This document shows positions 28,248-35,964 of a stretch of 52,203 nt of DNA, piece by piece. This DNA comes from Acidobacteriota bacterium (lineage in GTDB: Bacteria > Acidobacteriota > Vicinamibacteria > Marinacidobacterales > Marinacidobacteraceae). The stretch is taken from the NCBI GenBank assembly GCA_028877265.1, contig JAPPGX010000093.1:1-52203 (forward strand), written 5' to 3'. The notes beneath the pieces are model-generated. The model was not told the origin of the DNA. It worked only from the letters and a program-made list of their open reading frames with translations, and did no database searches. Numbering within the stretch: position 1 is the stretch's first letter; every line of letters starts with the position of its first letter. Position numbers and translations under genes: made by a program.

Positions 28248-29084
28248 ATGCGCTCGTCGCAGCTCTCCCCGGATGCCCGGCGGCAGGCTCCGGGGGCGAT
28301 TCGGCGCATGTTCGAGGCCGTCGCGCCGCGCTACGACCGGATGAACCGGGTCCTCAGCGTCGGACTCGACCAGGGCTGGAGGCGGGCGGCGCTCCGCGAA
28401 TTGGACTGTGCGCCGGGTTCCCGGGTCCTGGATCTGTGCTGCGGCACCGGGGATCTCGCCCTCCTGCTGCCGCGCGGTGTGCGGCCCGTGGGCTGCGATC
28501 TGACCCCCGCGATGCTGGAAATCGCGGACGCCAAGGCCGCTCGCCGCCGGGTGGCGTTCCCCGGCGTAGCCGGAGACGCGATGCGGTTGCCCTTCGCCGA
28601 CGACGTCTTCGACGCCGCGGTCGTCGGCTTCGGAATCCGGAATCTCCCGGATCTGGAGCGAGGGCTCGCCGAGATTCGCCGGGTCCTTTCCCCCGGAGCC
28701 AAACTCGTGATTCTGGAGTTCTCCCGGCCGGAGAGCCGCGTGGTGCGGATCGGGCACGGGGCCTGGCTCCGGCTCGCGGTACCCGGCCTCGCCCGTCTCG
28801 CTGCTGCGGGCGGGGAGCCTTACGACTACCTGAGGGACTCCATCCTGAGCTTTCCGGATGCCGGGGCGCTCGCCCGCACTCTCGGTGGGGCCGGATTCGG
28901 CGCGGTCTCCTACCGGCATCTGGCCCTGGGGACGGTCGCCATCCACTGGGGCCGCCGTGAACGGCGGACCGCTCCCCGCGGCGGGGCGCCAACGGAAGAC
29001 GGGAATCGGGCTACCAGGGCACCGGAAGGAACCGGAACGGCCCGATCCTCGGTATCTCGGTCGGCAACGCGTTCAACTGCATGA
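28248..29084 (+). CDS. menG: Demethylmenaquinone/ubiquinone C-methyltransferase
   Basis: The 278-residue enzyme uses SAM to methylate the quinone ring at the end of menaquinone or ubiquinone synthesis. SAM motif VLDLCCGTGDLALLL is at about residues 60-74. Family motif GFGIRNLPDLERGLAEIRRVL follows at about 123. The core ends with ALGTVAIHWG; about 35 further low-complexity residues are unusual and run 74 bases into the convergent pilW-like gene. The ATG at 28248 is preceded by a TAGACT box. The substrate quinone cannot be told apart here, so ubiE is an equally valid name. Confidence 0.92.
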   Translation: MRSSQLSPDARRQAPGAIRRMFEAVAPRYDRMNRVLSVGLDQGWRRAALRELDCAPGSRVLDLCCGTGDLALLLPRGVRPVGCDLTPAMLEIADAKAARRRVAFPGVAGDAMRLPFADDVFDAAVVGFGIRNLPDLERGLAEIRRVLSPGAKLVILEFSRPESRVVRIGHGAWLRLAVPGLARLAAAGGEPYDYLRDSILSFPDAGALARTLGGAGFGAVSYRHLALGTVAIHWGRRERRTAPRGGAPTEDGNRATRAPEGTGTARSSVSRSATRSTA

Positions 29085-30417
29085 GTTCCTCCCAGGCGCG
29101 GCGTTCGACGCCGGCCGCGGCCACCCGAACCCCTACCCGGCGCCGGTAGACCCGGGTGAGCTGACCGACTCCTTCTTCCCGAAGCCCGGCGCCGTTCCCG
29201 GCGAAGGCTCTGCCCACCCGGCTTTCGGCGGCGCGGACCCGGATCGCAACATCGACCGCGCGCACGATGTGATCCCGTAGCCGCGCCGCCGACGCCATGT
29301 CGCCGACGAAGCGGGGCGGGACATCCAGCAGGACGTCGGCGCCCTCACCCGTAACGTACCGGACCTGCAGGTCTTCCACGTACCCGACCGGTTGCGGCGG
29401 CTCCTCGTCCACCCGGCGCATCAGGACCCGGCGGGAATCGACGGCATCCGGGCGCGCCTCCCGTACCCAGTAGCGGATGCGGGTCACGGGCACCAGGCCG
29501 GGCTGGCCGAGCCCGAAGAGTCCGGTTCCCTCCCCCTGCCGGACCTCTACCGGCGTTCCCAGCGGCACCCCCCGTTCCCGCGCCCACCGCTCCAGCATCG
29601 CGCCCACCACCTCCTCGGTCAGGCTCGCGAGCGCGCCACCGCCGATTCCGGGAACGGCGGCCTCGATCGCTCCGCCGAGCACGCTCTGCAGCGCGCGCTC
29701 CAGGAGGCCGCCACCGCTGCCGGGCTCGAACGTGTCGCCGTCCACGCTCGGACGGAAATGCCGGTGCCAGGGACTCTCTCCAGGAGCGATCCGCACCGTG
29801 GCGCCGGCCGGCTGTGCCTCCCCCGCCCGCACCTCGGCGACGTGGTTCCCCGCCGCGCGGATCGCGTTCACCAGTCCCGATTCCCCGCGCCCGCTCCCGC
29901 CGCGGACGGAGACCACCTGACCGAAGACCCACCGGGGCGTCATTTCGTCGTCGTTGAAGACCGTTACGAAACGCCGTCTTCGATCTCCGGGCCCGCGGTC
30001 GAGGCGAGACCGGGGATGCCCGAGCCGCACCTCCACGCCGTCGAACGCCACCACCGGCTCGAACGACGCCTCCGCCAGGCGCTCGGGAGCCGTCAGAAAG
30101 TCGAGTCCATCGGGATTCCGGTCTCCAGCCCGGTCGAGGTCGGTGAAGACCGGGATTTCAGCCGGCAAACCGCCGCCCGAACGCACCAGATCCGCCGCGA
30201 TGCGATCGAGGATCGCGTGACCGTCCTGTCGCAGGGTCGCCAGCTCCGGCTGGAGATCCAGGGTCAGCCGGGCCTGGCGGAACAGCAGGCCGAAGGTCCC
30301 CGCCACCATCAGCGTGAGGCCGAGCGCCACCAGAGCCTCCGTGATCGTGAAACCCGCCGCAGTGGCGCCGCCGCTCCGCGTGCGCCACCGGCGAGACGGA
30401 CGCCTGGGTTTCGCCAC
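29011..30417 (-). CDS. PilW-like minor pilin with type III/IV prepilin leader
   Basis: The 468-residue protein has a class III-type leader ending in AAG|FTITEALVALGLTLMVAG, with the Glu at position 5 of the mature protein, as prepilin peptidase substrates require. The first hydrophobic helix packs in the pilus core. The rest is a beta-rich domain, much larger than a normal minor pilin. The position immediately downstream of pilY1 suggests PilW-like priming of assembly. The start is GTG, 4 bases after the pilY1 stop. The 3' end overlaps the convergent menG gene by 74 bases. Confidence 0.8.
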   Translation of the reverse strand: MAKPRRPSRRWRTRSGGATAAGFTITEALVALGLTLMVAGTFGLLFRQARLTLDLQPELATLRQDGHAILDRIAADLVRSGGGLPAEIPVFTDLDRAGDRNPDGLDFLTAPERLAEASFEPVVAFDGVEVRLGHPRSRLDRGPGDRRRRFVTVFNDDEMTPRWVFGQVVSVRGGSGRGESGLVNAIRAAGNHVAEVRAGEAQPAGATVRIAPGESPWHRHFRPSVDGDTFEPGSGGGLLERALQSVLGGAIEAAVPGIGGGALASLTEEVVGAMLERWARERGVPLGTPVEVRQGEGTGLFGLGQPGLVPVTRIRYWVREARPDAVDSRRVLMRRVDEEPPQPVGYVEDLQVRYVTGEGADVLLDVPPRFVGDMASAARLRDHIVRAVDVAIRVRAAESRVGRAFAGNGAGLREEGVGQLTRVYRRRVGVRVAAAGVERRAWEELMQLNALPTEIPRIGPFRFLPVPW

Positions 30418-30421
30418 CGTC

Positions 30422-33400
30422 TCAACCCTCCGGGCGGATCCAGTAGGGAGAACGGCGGAACCCCTCGACGAAGAGGGTCACGTCCTCGAGGGCGCTGTCC
30501 CGCACCCGGAACTCGAAGTCTCCGATGATCGTGTCGATCGCCTGACCGCCGACCCTGGTGACGCTCAGGGCCATGTTTCCCGAGGAGGAGAGGCTGATCC
30601 CCCGAACGCGTCCCGGGCCGAACGCCCGCACCGGGGCCCCTTCGGCCACCACCCCGGCCAGTTCCGCTCCTGTCAGGCCATTGAAGGCGCGCAGCCGGGC
30701 GACCCCGTCGGTGGTGGCGGTGGTATCGCAGGAGAGCGCTTCGGTCCGGGACGTGTGGGTGGCAAGCACCACCTCGACGCCCAGACCGTCCACGAGCACC
30801 ACGGGTTGTCCCTGGGGGGTTTCGCCGTCGGACAGCGTTCTCCTCCAGACTTCGTGGAAACGCGTTCCCTCGTCCCGAAGCAGGACGATCGCGGAGGGCT
30901 TGTCCCGGACGCGGCGGTCACCCCCGGTCACGACGAGCAGATGGGGCTCGGTCCGTCCCGGGAACGGGAAAACCACCGGTGGCGTGAGGACCGGATGCTC
31001 CCCGCCCAGCCGGTGGGCAACGCTCCAGTGCCAGGCGCCGGCTTCCGGGAGCCGCAGCCGGTGGATCTGGCCGTGGAGATCGGCCAGGTACACCCGGGTG
31101 ACGAGATCGGTGGCTCCGGGCGCCGACCACGCCGGCCGCCACGGCGCCGCCGGGGTGACGGCGCCGTTCTTCTGAATGCGTGCGCCGGAGGCCCGCTCCA
31201 GCCGGTAGCGGCGGCGGACCCGCCCGTCCTCGGGTGACAGGACCAGGAACCACTCGCCGGAGTCGCCGCCCGGGTTCCCCTGTCCCGCCGGCAGGAACAT
31301 CGTCCAGGAGCTTCCCCCGCCAGCCGGCACTTCGACCAGGAGCGGTTCCGGCGTCTCACCGAGTTCGGACAGGGAGACGCCCGGAACGTGCGGACGATGG
31401 CCGACGTTGAAGCGCAGGCGCGGCAGCCCGGAGCCGCCGGCCGAAGGAGTCGGGGCGCGATGCCCGCCGGCCCACCCGTCTCCCACCTCGGACACGTCGA
31501 GCGTGGTCACGAACCGCCCGCCGAAGGAGCGGCCAAAGGCAAGCAGCGTTCGCCACTCCCGTATTCCCGGCAGGAAGACATCGCGCGCCACCGGCGAGCC
31601 GGCGAGCGCGAAGCGGTTCACGAGTCCGCGGCGGAGGCCGGCCGCATCCCGGACGCCGGCGATTGCGAGTTCCCGCAGGAAGACGCGCTCCCCGGCGTCC
31701 TGGGCATCCGGGGCGGGCCCGAGAATGTCGTCCGGGATGTACGCAAAGACCTCCTTCCCGCTGTCGGCGGCGAAGGCGTGGAGCAGCCCGCCGCTGGTCG
31801 GGAGATAGACCATGGTCCGCCGATTCACATGCCGGGCGAAAAAGCGCTCGTAGCTCTCCCGTTCCCGGAGGACGCGATCCGGACGGCGGGGAGGATGCGT
31901 GACCACAGCCGGAGAGGCCAGGCCCTCGCGGAGCTTCCAGGTGCCCCGGCCCCCGGTAAAGTGGAGACGCCCGTCGGGCCGGTAGATCGTCCCGGTGTCG
32001 GGATGCACCTCGAGCGTCTCGCCGCGGACCAGGCGCACCACGATGCGGGCGGCGTCCTCGGCGGTGCGGGCCCCGGCGCCGTCCACCTCGGTCAGGTAGC
32101 CCGCCTCGACGCCGAGGTCCTCCGGGGTGACCTCACCGACGCGAAAAACCCTGAGCGCGCGGCTTCCGGCCCGGTTGAAGAGCACCAGCCGATCTTCCGG
32201 ATCGCGCTCGGCAAGCTGCATTCCCGCATTCCAGACCGATGCCCCGAGGCTCCCTCCGCCTTCGGTCGAAGTGGGAAACGCCTGCAGCCTGCCGCGAAGC
32301 GAATGGAGATCCGCACTCGTCGAGAGCAGGATGTTGTCCGCGTACGAGGAGCGCCGCCGGATCACCTCCTCGAGGCCGTCGCGCCCGTTCACCGGAGCCA
32401 CCAGGGCGTCCGGAGAAAGCGAGGGGTCGCTCCCGGAGAACGCGGGACTCGGAGAACTGGCAACCAGTTCCTTGACGGTGGCGAGCCGCGGCGCCGCAAG
32501 CTTCACCGTCCCCGCGGGGAGGGTGATCTCGTCGAGAACCTGCTTGAGGGCTTGCCGTAGGGTCTCGGGCTGGTCGGCGTGGATCGCCGGATGCCGGCCG
32601 CCCGAGGCCATCCACGCCAGGTGGTTCGTGTGGCCCCGCGCCACTTCGTCCGTCATCGCGACGCCGACCACATGGATGTCCCCCAGGCCTGCATCCGGAT
32701 CGCCGCCGTTGAGCGCCAGATACGCCGCCTTCGCCTTGAGCCCGGCATTCCAGGCGGCGTACGCTGGCGGGGACGGCGCCTCCCGAACCACCACGTCCGG
32801 ACTGGTGTGGCTCGTGCGGAGCCATACCCCACCCGGGGGCGCCCGCCCGCCCGACCCGTCATTGAAGTCGAGCCATGCGTGGTAGACGCACTCACAGGTG
32901 TCGAGGCCGTCGGTGATCAACACGATCACGTTCTGCTGGCCGGGCTCCAGATCGTCCGTGGCGTTCGCCCGGATATGGCTGGCGAGCTGGTAAAGAGCGA
33001 TCCCGTTCGGGGTGCGGTCGATGTTGACGCTTCGTGGAAGTTCCCGCAGCAGGGTGGTCCGTCCCCGCTCGGCCTCGCAGCCGGACGGGTTGCTGAGAAT
33101 CCGGACGCTTCCGCAGCGGACCGATGTCGCCGGGACTCCCGGCGTACCGTGCGGGAGCCCGGCTCCCATGGTGGGGTCTCGACAGACCGCCCTACGGGAA
33201 CTCAGGTCCTCCAGGAACCGAACCTGCTGGAAGGCCGCGAGTCGCCAGTGCACGAGAGGTTCGCCCGACGCCGACTCCAGATTCCCGACGACCGACCGGA
33301 CCACGTCCTGGGCAACCGCGAACCGGCTCCGGCTCCCCATCGCGGCGCCCATGGACTCCGAAGTGTCGAACAGGATCCAGACCCGGGGCCGAGTCGTGGT

Positions 33401-33556
33401 GCGCACGATCCCGAGAGGGTCCCGGTCCTCGTCAGGGAAGTCCTGGACTCCGCCCGCCGCCGAACGCGGCAGGAGGCCGGCCGCCGCGACGGCGGCGAAC
33501 AGCAGCGCCCGCGTCAGGCACGGACCAACATGTGGACGGCCGTCGAACCGTTTCAT
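30422..33556 (-). CDS. pilY1: PilY1-like pilus adhesin/assembly protein with VWA domain
   Basis: The 1044-residue protein has a signal peptide (ALLFAAVAAAGLLPRSAAG) and a von Willebrand A domain with MIDAS DTSESMG (about residues 65-71). The middle contains scattered cysteines. The C-terminal half reads like a PilY1 beta-propeller, with blades such as NRRTMVYLPTSGGLLHAFAA, FVTTLDVSEVGDG, VYLADLHGQIHRLRLPEAG and LLVVTGGDRRVRD. PilY1 sits at the pilus tip, promotes assembly and binds surfaces. I moved the start to the ATG at 33556, which has the strong ribosome site AAAGGAG 7 bases upstream. It lies between the pilX-like and pilW-like genes, the standard minor pilin operon order. Confidence 0.9.
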   Translation of the reverse strand: MKRFDGRPHVGPCLTRALLFAAVAAAGLLPRSAAGGVQDFPDEDRDPLGIVRTTTRPRVWILFDTSESMGAAMGSRSRFAVAQDVVRSVVGNLESASGEPLVHWRLAAFQQVRFLEDLSSRRAVCRDPTMGAGLPHGTPGVPATSVRCGSVRILSNPSGCEAERGRTTLLRELPRSVNIDRTPNGIALYQLASHIRANATDDLEPGQQNVIVLITDGLDTCECVYHAWLDFNDGSGGRAPPGGVWLRTSHTSPDVVVREAPSPPAYAAWNAGLKAKAAYLALNGGDPDAGLGDIHVVGVAMTDEVARGHTNHLAWMASGGRHPAIHADQPETLRQALKQVLDEITLPAGTVKLAAPRLATVKELVASSPSPAFSGSDPSLSPDALVAPVNGRDGLEEVIRRRSSYADNILLSTSADLHSLRGRLQAFPTSTEGGGSLGASVWNAGMQLAERDPEDRLVLFNRAGSRALRVFRVGEVTPEDLGVEAGYLTEVDGAGARTAEDAARIVVRLVRGETLEVHPDTGTIYRPDGRLHFTGGRGTWKLREGLASPAVVTHPPRRPDRVLRERESYERFFARHVNRRTMVYLPTSGGLLHAFAADSGKEVFAYIPDDILGPAPDAQDAGERVFLRELAIAGVRDAAGLRRGLVNRFALAGSPVARDVFLPGIREWRTLLAFGRSFGGRFVTTLDVSEVGDGWAGGHRAPTPSAGGSGLPRLRFNVGHRPHVPGVSLSELGETPEPLLVEVPAGGGSSWTMFLPAGQGNPGGDSGEWFLVLSPEDGRVRRRYRLERASGARIQKNGAVTPAAPWRPAWSAPGATDLVTRVYLADLHGQIHRLRLPEAGAWHWSVAHRLGGEHPVLTPPVVFPFPGRTEPHLLVVTGGDRRVRDKPSAIVLLRDEGTRFHEVWRRTLSDGETPQGQPVVLVDGLGVEVVLATHTSRTEALSCDTTATTDGVARLRAFNGLTGAELAGVVAEGAPVRAFGPGRVRGISLSSSGNMALSVTRVGGQAIDTIIGDFEFRVRDSALEDVTLFVEGFRRSPYWIRPEG

Positions 33557-33563
33557 GGGTTTT

Positions 33564-33570
33564 CTCCTTT
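33564..33570 (-). promoter_or_regulatory. Strong ribosome binding site AAAGGAG of pilY1
   Basis: AAAGGAG ends 7 bases before the ATG at 33556 on the minus strand and decides that start over an ATG at 33586. Such a strong site is unusual in this window, where many genes seem leaderless or overlap. Confidence 0.7.
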
Positions 33571-33592
33571 CAGGAAGCGCTCGCACGTTCTC

Positions 33593-34390
33593 TCACCGCG
33601 ACTCTCCGCGGTCTCCGGCCGGAAGCCGTGGCCGGACCCAGGTCGTCAGGCCATCGCTGTAGTCGAGGTCTGCCGCTTCAGGCTCCGATGGACGCGGCGC
33701 GAGCCGCAGGGTCAGTTCGAGCCGGCTGACCGCGTGCGGGTCCTGCGGCGTTCGGGGCGGCGGATGGCGCGCTTCGGCCGTGAGCACGGCGCGGTCGTGC
33801 GGGGCCCCGGCGTCGCGGGCGCCCACCACCGGCCGGCGAATCCAGACGGTCACCCCGGTGACGTCCGGTATCCCGTCTCCATCGAGATCCGGCGCCCAAC
33901 CGGCCGCCGGAGCGCGCGGATCGAACAGCAGCGGGCGCCCCGCGAGGTCGCGCAACACGCGGCCCACATAGACTCGGCCATTCCTGCCCGCCAGCGGTTC
34001 GTCGCGGAACACCTCGTAGTCGCGGCAGCCCGGCGCGCCCGGATCGCCGCAGGCGGCGCCGTCATGAGGAAGGGCCCTGCCCCACGGATCCGCCTCGCGG
34101 GCCCTGATCGAGGGGCGAACCGGGGGGAGGGCCATTTCGAAGCTGCCGTGCTCCTCCACGTGGGCGGCAAGCACGGCCTTCGCCAGTTCGAGCCCGGCCT
34201 CGGCCCGGGCCGCCGCCCGCGCCGTCCAGGCCTGGTTTCGCGCGGTCGCGCCGTCCGATCCCACCGAGACCAGCACGACCGCCCCGATACCGGCAAGGGC
34301 CAGCACCAGCAGGAGCGCCAGGACGAGCGCCATTCCCCGCTCCGCTGAGCCCTTCGGAGGCCCCAGCGGCGGCGGTCCGGCCCTATTCAC
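33593..34390 (-). CDS. PilX-like minor pilin component
   Basis: The 265-residue protein begins SAERGMALVLALLLVLALAGI and then TARAAARAEAGLELAKAVL, the pattern of PilX N-terminal domains, which often lack the canonical pilin glutamate. The soluble part includes an Asp-rich segment LDGDGIPDVTG that looks like a calcium-binding or EF-hand-like loop. The start is the GTG at 34390, which overlaps the end of the pilV-like gene by 8 bases. It precedes pilY1, so it likely helps prime the pilus tip. Confidence 0.78.
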   Translation of the reverse strand: MNRAGPPPLGPPKGSAERGMALVLALLLVLALAGIGAVVLVSVGSDGATARNQAWTARAAARAEAGLELAKAVLAAHVEEHGSFEMALPPVRPSIRAREADPWGRALPHDGAACGDPGAPGCRDYEVFRDEPLAGRNGRVYVGRVLRDLAGRPLLFDPRAPAAGWAPDLDGDGIPDVTGVTVWIRRPVVGARDAGAPHDRAVLTAEARHPPPRTPQDPHAVSRLELTLRLAPRPSEPEAADLDYSDGLTTWVRPRLPAGDRGESR

Positions 34391-34892
34391 GGTTTGCCAC
34401 CCGGACCGAGTCCAGCCGGACGACGGAACCGCGGCCGCCGGAGACCGGCATCGCCACGACCTCGAGCCGAAGACCGGCGAGCCGGTCTCCACCGCGGGGG
34501 GCGAGCTCCCGGATCCGCCAGCGCACTTCGTAGCGTGCGGAGCGACGGTCGGCCGACTCCCCGTCCTCGCCGAAGTAGGCGAAGTATCCGGGCGCGCCGG
34601 CGCCTTCGATTTCTACGGCGCCGCCGGGGGCGACCGCGGCGTGATAACCCGGCCACGGCCATCCACGCCAGAAGGGGGCCGCCAGCAATTCCTCCATCCG
34701 CGCCGCGGCGATTCGGGTCGCGAGATCGGTATCGGCGGCAGCCTGGCGGGCCTGGGACGCCTGAGACAGCGCGCGCACGAGCCCGCCGGCGGCGACGACG
34801 AGCAGCAGGACGGCGAAGAGCGTCTCGACGAGCGAGAACCCGCCCTCGCCCGGCTTAGGCTCGGCGGGTCGGTGTGCGGTCTGTCGGTGCAT
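34383..34892 (-). CDS. PilV-like minor pilin
   Basis: The 169-residue protein carries a class III prepilin leader EGG|FSLVETLFAVLLLVVAAGG, with Glu at mature position 5, and a short globular domain. It is the first gene of the minor pilin operon and lies downstream of a 304-base non-coding gap. Its ATG follows AAGGAC, and that site lies in one arm of an 8-base inverted repeat, so translation could be regulated. A PilV-type role in pilus priming is inferred from order. Confidence 0.82.
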   Translation of the reverse strand: MHRQTAHRPAEPKPGEGGFSLVETLFAVLLLVVAAGGLVRALSQASQARQAAADTDLATRIAAARMEELLAAPFWRGWPWPGYHAAVAPGGAVEIEGAGAPGYFAYFGEDGESADRRSARYEVRWRIRELAPRGGDRLAGLRLEVVAMPVSGGRGSVVRLDSVRVANRE

Positions 34893-34914
34893 GTCCTTGC
34901 CCTACACAAGGACA
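34892..34914 (-). promoter_or_regulatory. Inverted repeat sequestering the pilV ribosome site
   Basis: The plus-strand arms are tgtccttg (34892-34899) and caaggaca (34907-34914), a perfect 8-base repeat with a 7-base loop. In the mRNA (minus strand) the stem contains the AAGGA and the A of the AUG of the pilV-like gene. This could hide the ribosome site, or bind a protein as an operator. Confidence 0.5.
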
Positions 34915-34923
34915 GACGCAAAT

Positions 34924-34972
34924 CGCTTCGATTTTTTCCCACTTCGGAGCCAAATGTGGAAAAGTCGAAGCG
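34924..34972 (-). promoter_or_regulatory. Long imperfect inverted repeat upstream of the minor pilin operon
   Basis: Plus-strand arm 34924-34939 (cgcttcgattttttcc) faces 34958-34972 (ggaaaagtcgaagcg): 14 paired bases with a 1x2 internal loop, and an 18-base loop between. On the minus strand it precedes the pilV-like gene by about 30 bases. It could be a hairpin in the 5' leader or a protein-binding site. Confidence 0.5.
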
Positions 34973-34984
34973 AAGCTGCACTTC

Positions 34985-35067
34985 GCCGGGCAGCCCGTCG
35001 CCGCCCCGGCGGGTCAACAGCCCGTGGTGAAACCCACGTGAGCGCCGAGCCCGGGGCGGCGCCCGGC
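34985..35067 (-). ncRNA. Candidate structured leader element or small RNA of unknown class
   Basis: The outer stem gccgggc/gcccggc (34985-34991 with 35061-35067) continues into a perfect 10-base stem gccgccccgg/ccggggcggc (35000-35009 with 35051-35060) after an 8-base bulge. Inside lies a small hairpin cgtgg/ccacg (35023-35027 with 35034-35038). The nested pairing is stronger than expected by chance in a gap. It does not match a riboswitch consensus I know. Direction is assumed from the flanking genes. Confidence 0.35.
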
Positions 35068-35196
35068 TGACAAGGCGCGTGAGGAAGGAATACCGGGTGT
35101 ATTCCGACCGAAACGCAACGATGAGGGCCGCGAAGCGGAGCGGTTCAGCCGGGATGGATCGCCGGGCGAACGCCGCGTGGGTCTTGCCGCGGGTTG

Positions 35197-35958
35197 TCAA
35201 CCCCCGGTCGAGACTACGAAGACAGCGCCCGCGCCCAGGGCGAGCAGGGTGCCGAACGGCAACGGGGTGTCATGCCGGATTCTGCCCAGCAGCAGCAGCG
35301 GTCCGGCCACCAGCACTCCCAGCGCGGCTGCGAGGGCCACCGCGCCCAGCGCGGGCGCCGGGCCCAGAAAGGCTCCCATCAGCAGGAGCAACTTCACGTC
35401 GCCGAGCCCAACCGCTTCGACCCCGCGAAACCGCAGCCAGAGCGCACGCAGCACAAAGAGCAGGCTGGCCCCGAGCAGGGCGCCGGCGGCTGAGGTCACG
35501 AAGTCCAGATCGGCACGCGGTCCCGAAAGGAGGAGGCCCAGGGCCGCACCGGGAAGCGTGAGAGCGTCCGGCAGCACCATCCGCTCCCAATCCGTCACTG
35601 CCAGCGCGAGCAGCAGGCTCAGCAGGAGCAGCCGGGAGACGACGAGCGCGGGATCCCCGCCTTCCGGCGCCCACGCGAAGATCGCCCCGGTCAGCATTTC
35701 GACCAGCGGATAGCGGACCGGGATCCGGGCCCGGCAATCCCGGCAGCGGCCTCCGAGCCGGATCCAGGAGATCACCGGCAGGTTGTCCCGCAGGCGAATG
35801 GACGCCGCGCACACGGGGCATCGGGAGCCCGGGAAGACGATCGACTCGCCGATGGGGAGACGATGGATCAGGACGTTCAGAAAGCTCCCGACCGCAAGTC
35901 CGACCACGAACAGCGCGGGCTGGATCAATGTCCCGGCGAGTTCCGAGTCAGGCCCCAC
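35197..35958 (-). CDS. pilD: Prepilin peptidase / N-methyltransferase
   Basis: The 253-residue inner-membrane enzyme cleaves prepilin leaders and methylates the new N-terminus. It has the zinc-binding cysteine pairs CPVC (about residues 47-50) and CRDC (about 72-75), followed by the catalytic aspartates in AVTDWERMVLPD (about 119) and VGLGDVKLLLLMG (about 185). Multiple membrane helices follow. It is in the pil operon, 6 bases after the TPR-like gene. It starts at GTG and matches PilD in length and motif order. Substrates here include the pilA, pilV-, pilW- and possibly pilX-like products. Confidence 0.95.
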   Translation of the reverse strand: MGPDSELAGTLIQPALFVVGLAVGSFLNVLIHRLPIGESIVFPGSRCPVCAASIRLRDNLPVISWIRLGGRCRDCRARIPVRYPLVEMLTGAIFAWAPEGGDPALVVSRLLLLSLLLALAVTDWERMVLPDALTLPGAALGLLLSGPRADLDFVTSAAGALLGASLLFVLRALWLRFRGVEAVGLGDVKLLLLMGAFLGPAPALGAVALAAALGVLVAGPLLLLGRIRHDTPLPFGTLLALGAGAVFVVSTGG

Positions 35959-35964
35959 CGGCGG

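Larger units (their letters stand above)
34893..35196. other. 304-base non-coding gap with several inverted repeats
   Basis: The gap separates pilD from the pilV-like gene on the same strand. It holds the ribosome-site repeat, a long imperfect repeat (34924-34972) and a GC-rich two-stem structure (34985-35067). No open frame with family features is visible in it. The base composition is less uniform than the flanking genes, with an A/T-rich tract at 34919-34940. Confidence 0.7.

Noticed and set aside
34920..34937. Rho-independent terminator aaatcg-ctt-cgattt with T-run on the plus strand
   Set aside because: No plus-strand gene leads to this position; the bases are better explained as part of the long inverted repeat in the minus-strand leader.
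34893..35196. c-di-GMP riboswitch in the gap before the minor pilin operon
   Set aside because: I looked for the conserved GEMM core (GGGCAAACC, ACGCAAAGCC) on both strands and did not find it; only a partial acgcaaa is present.
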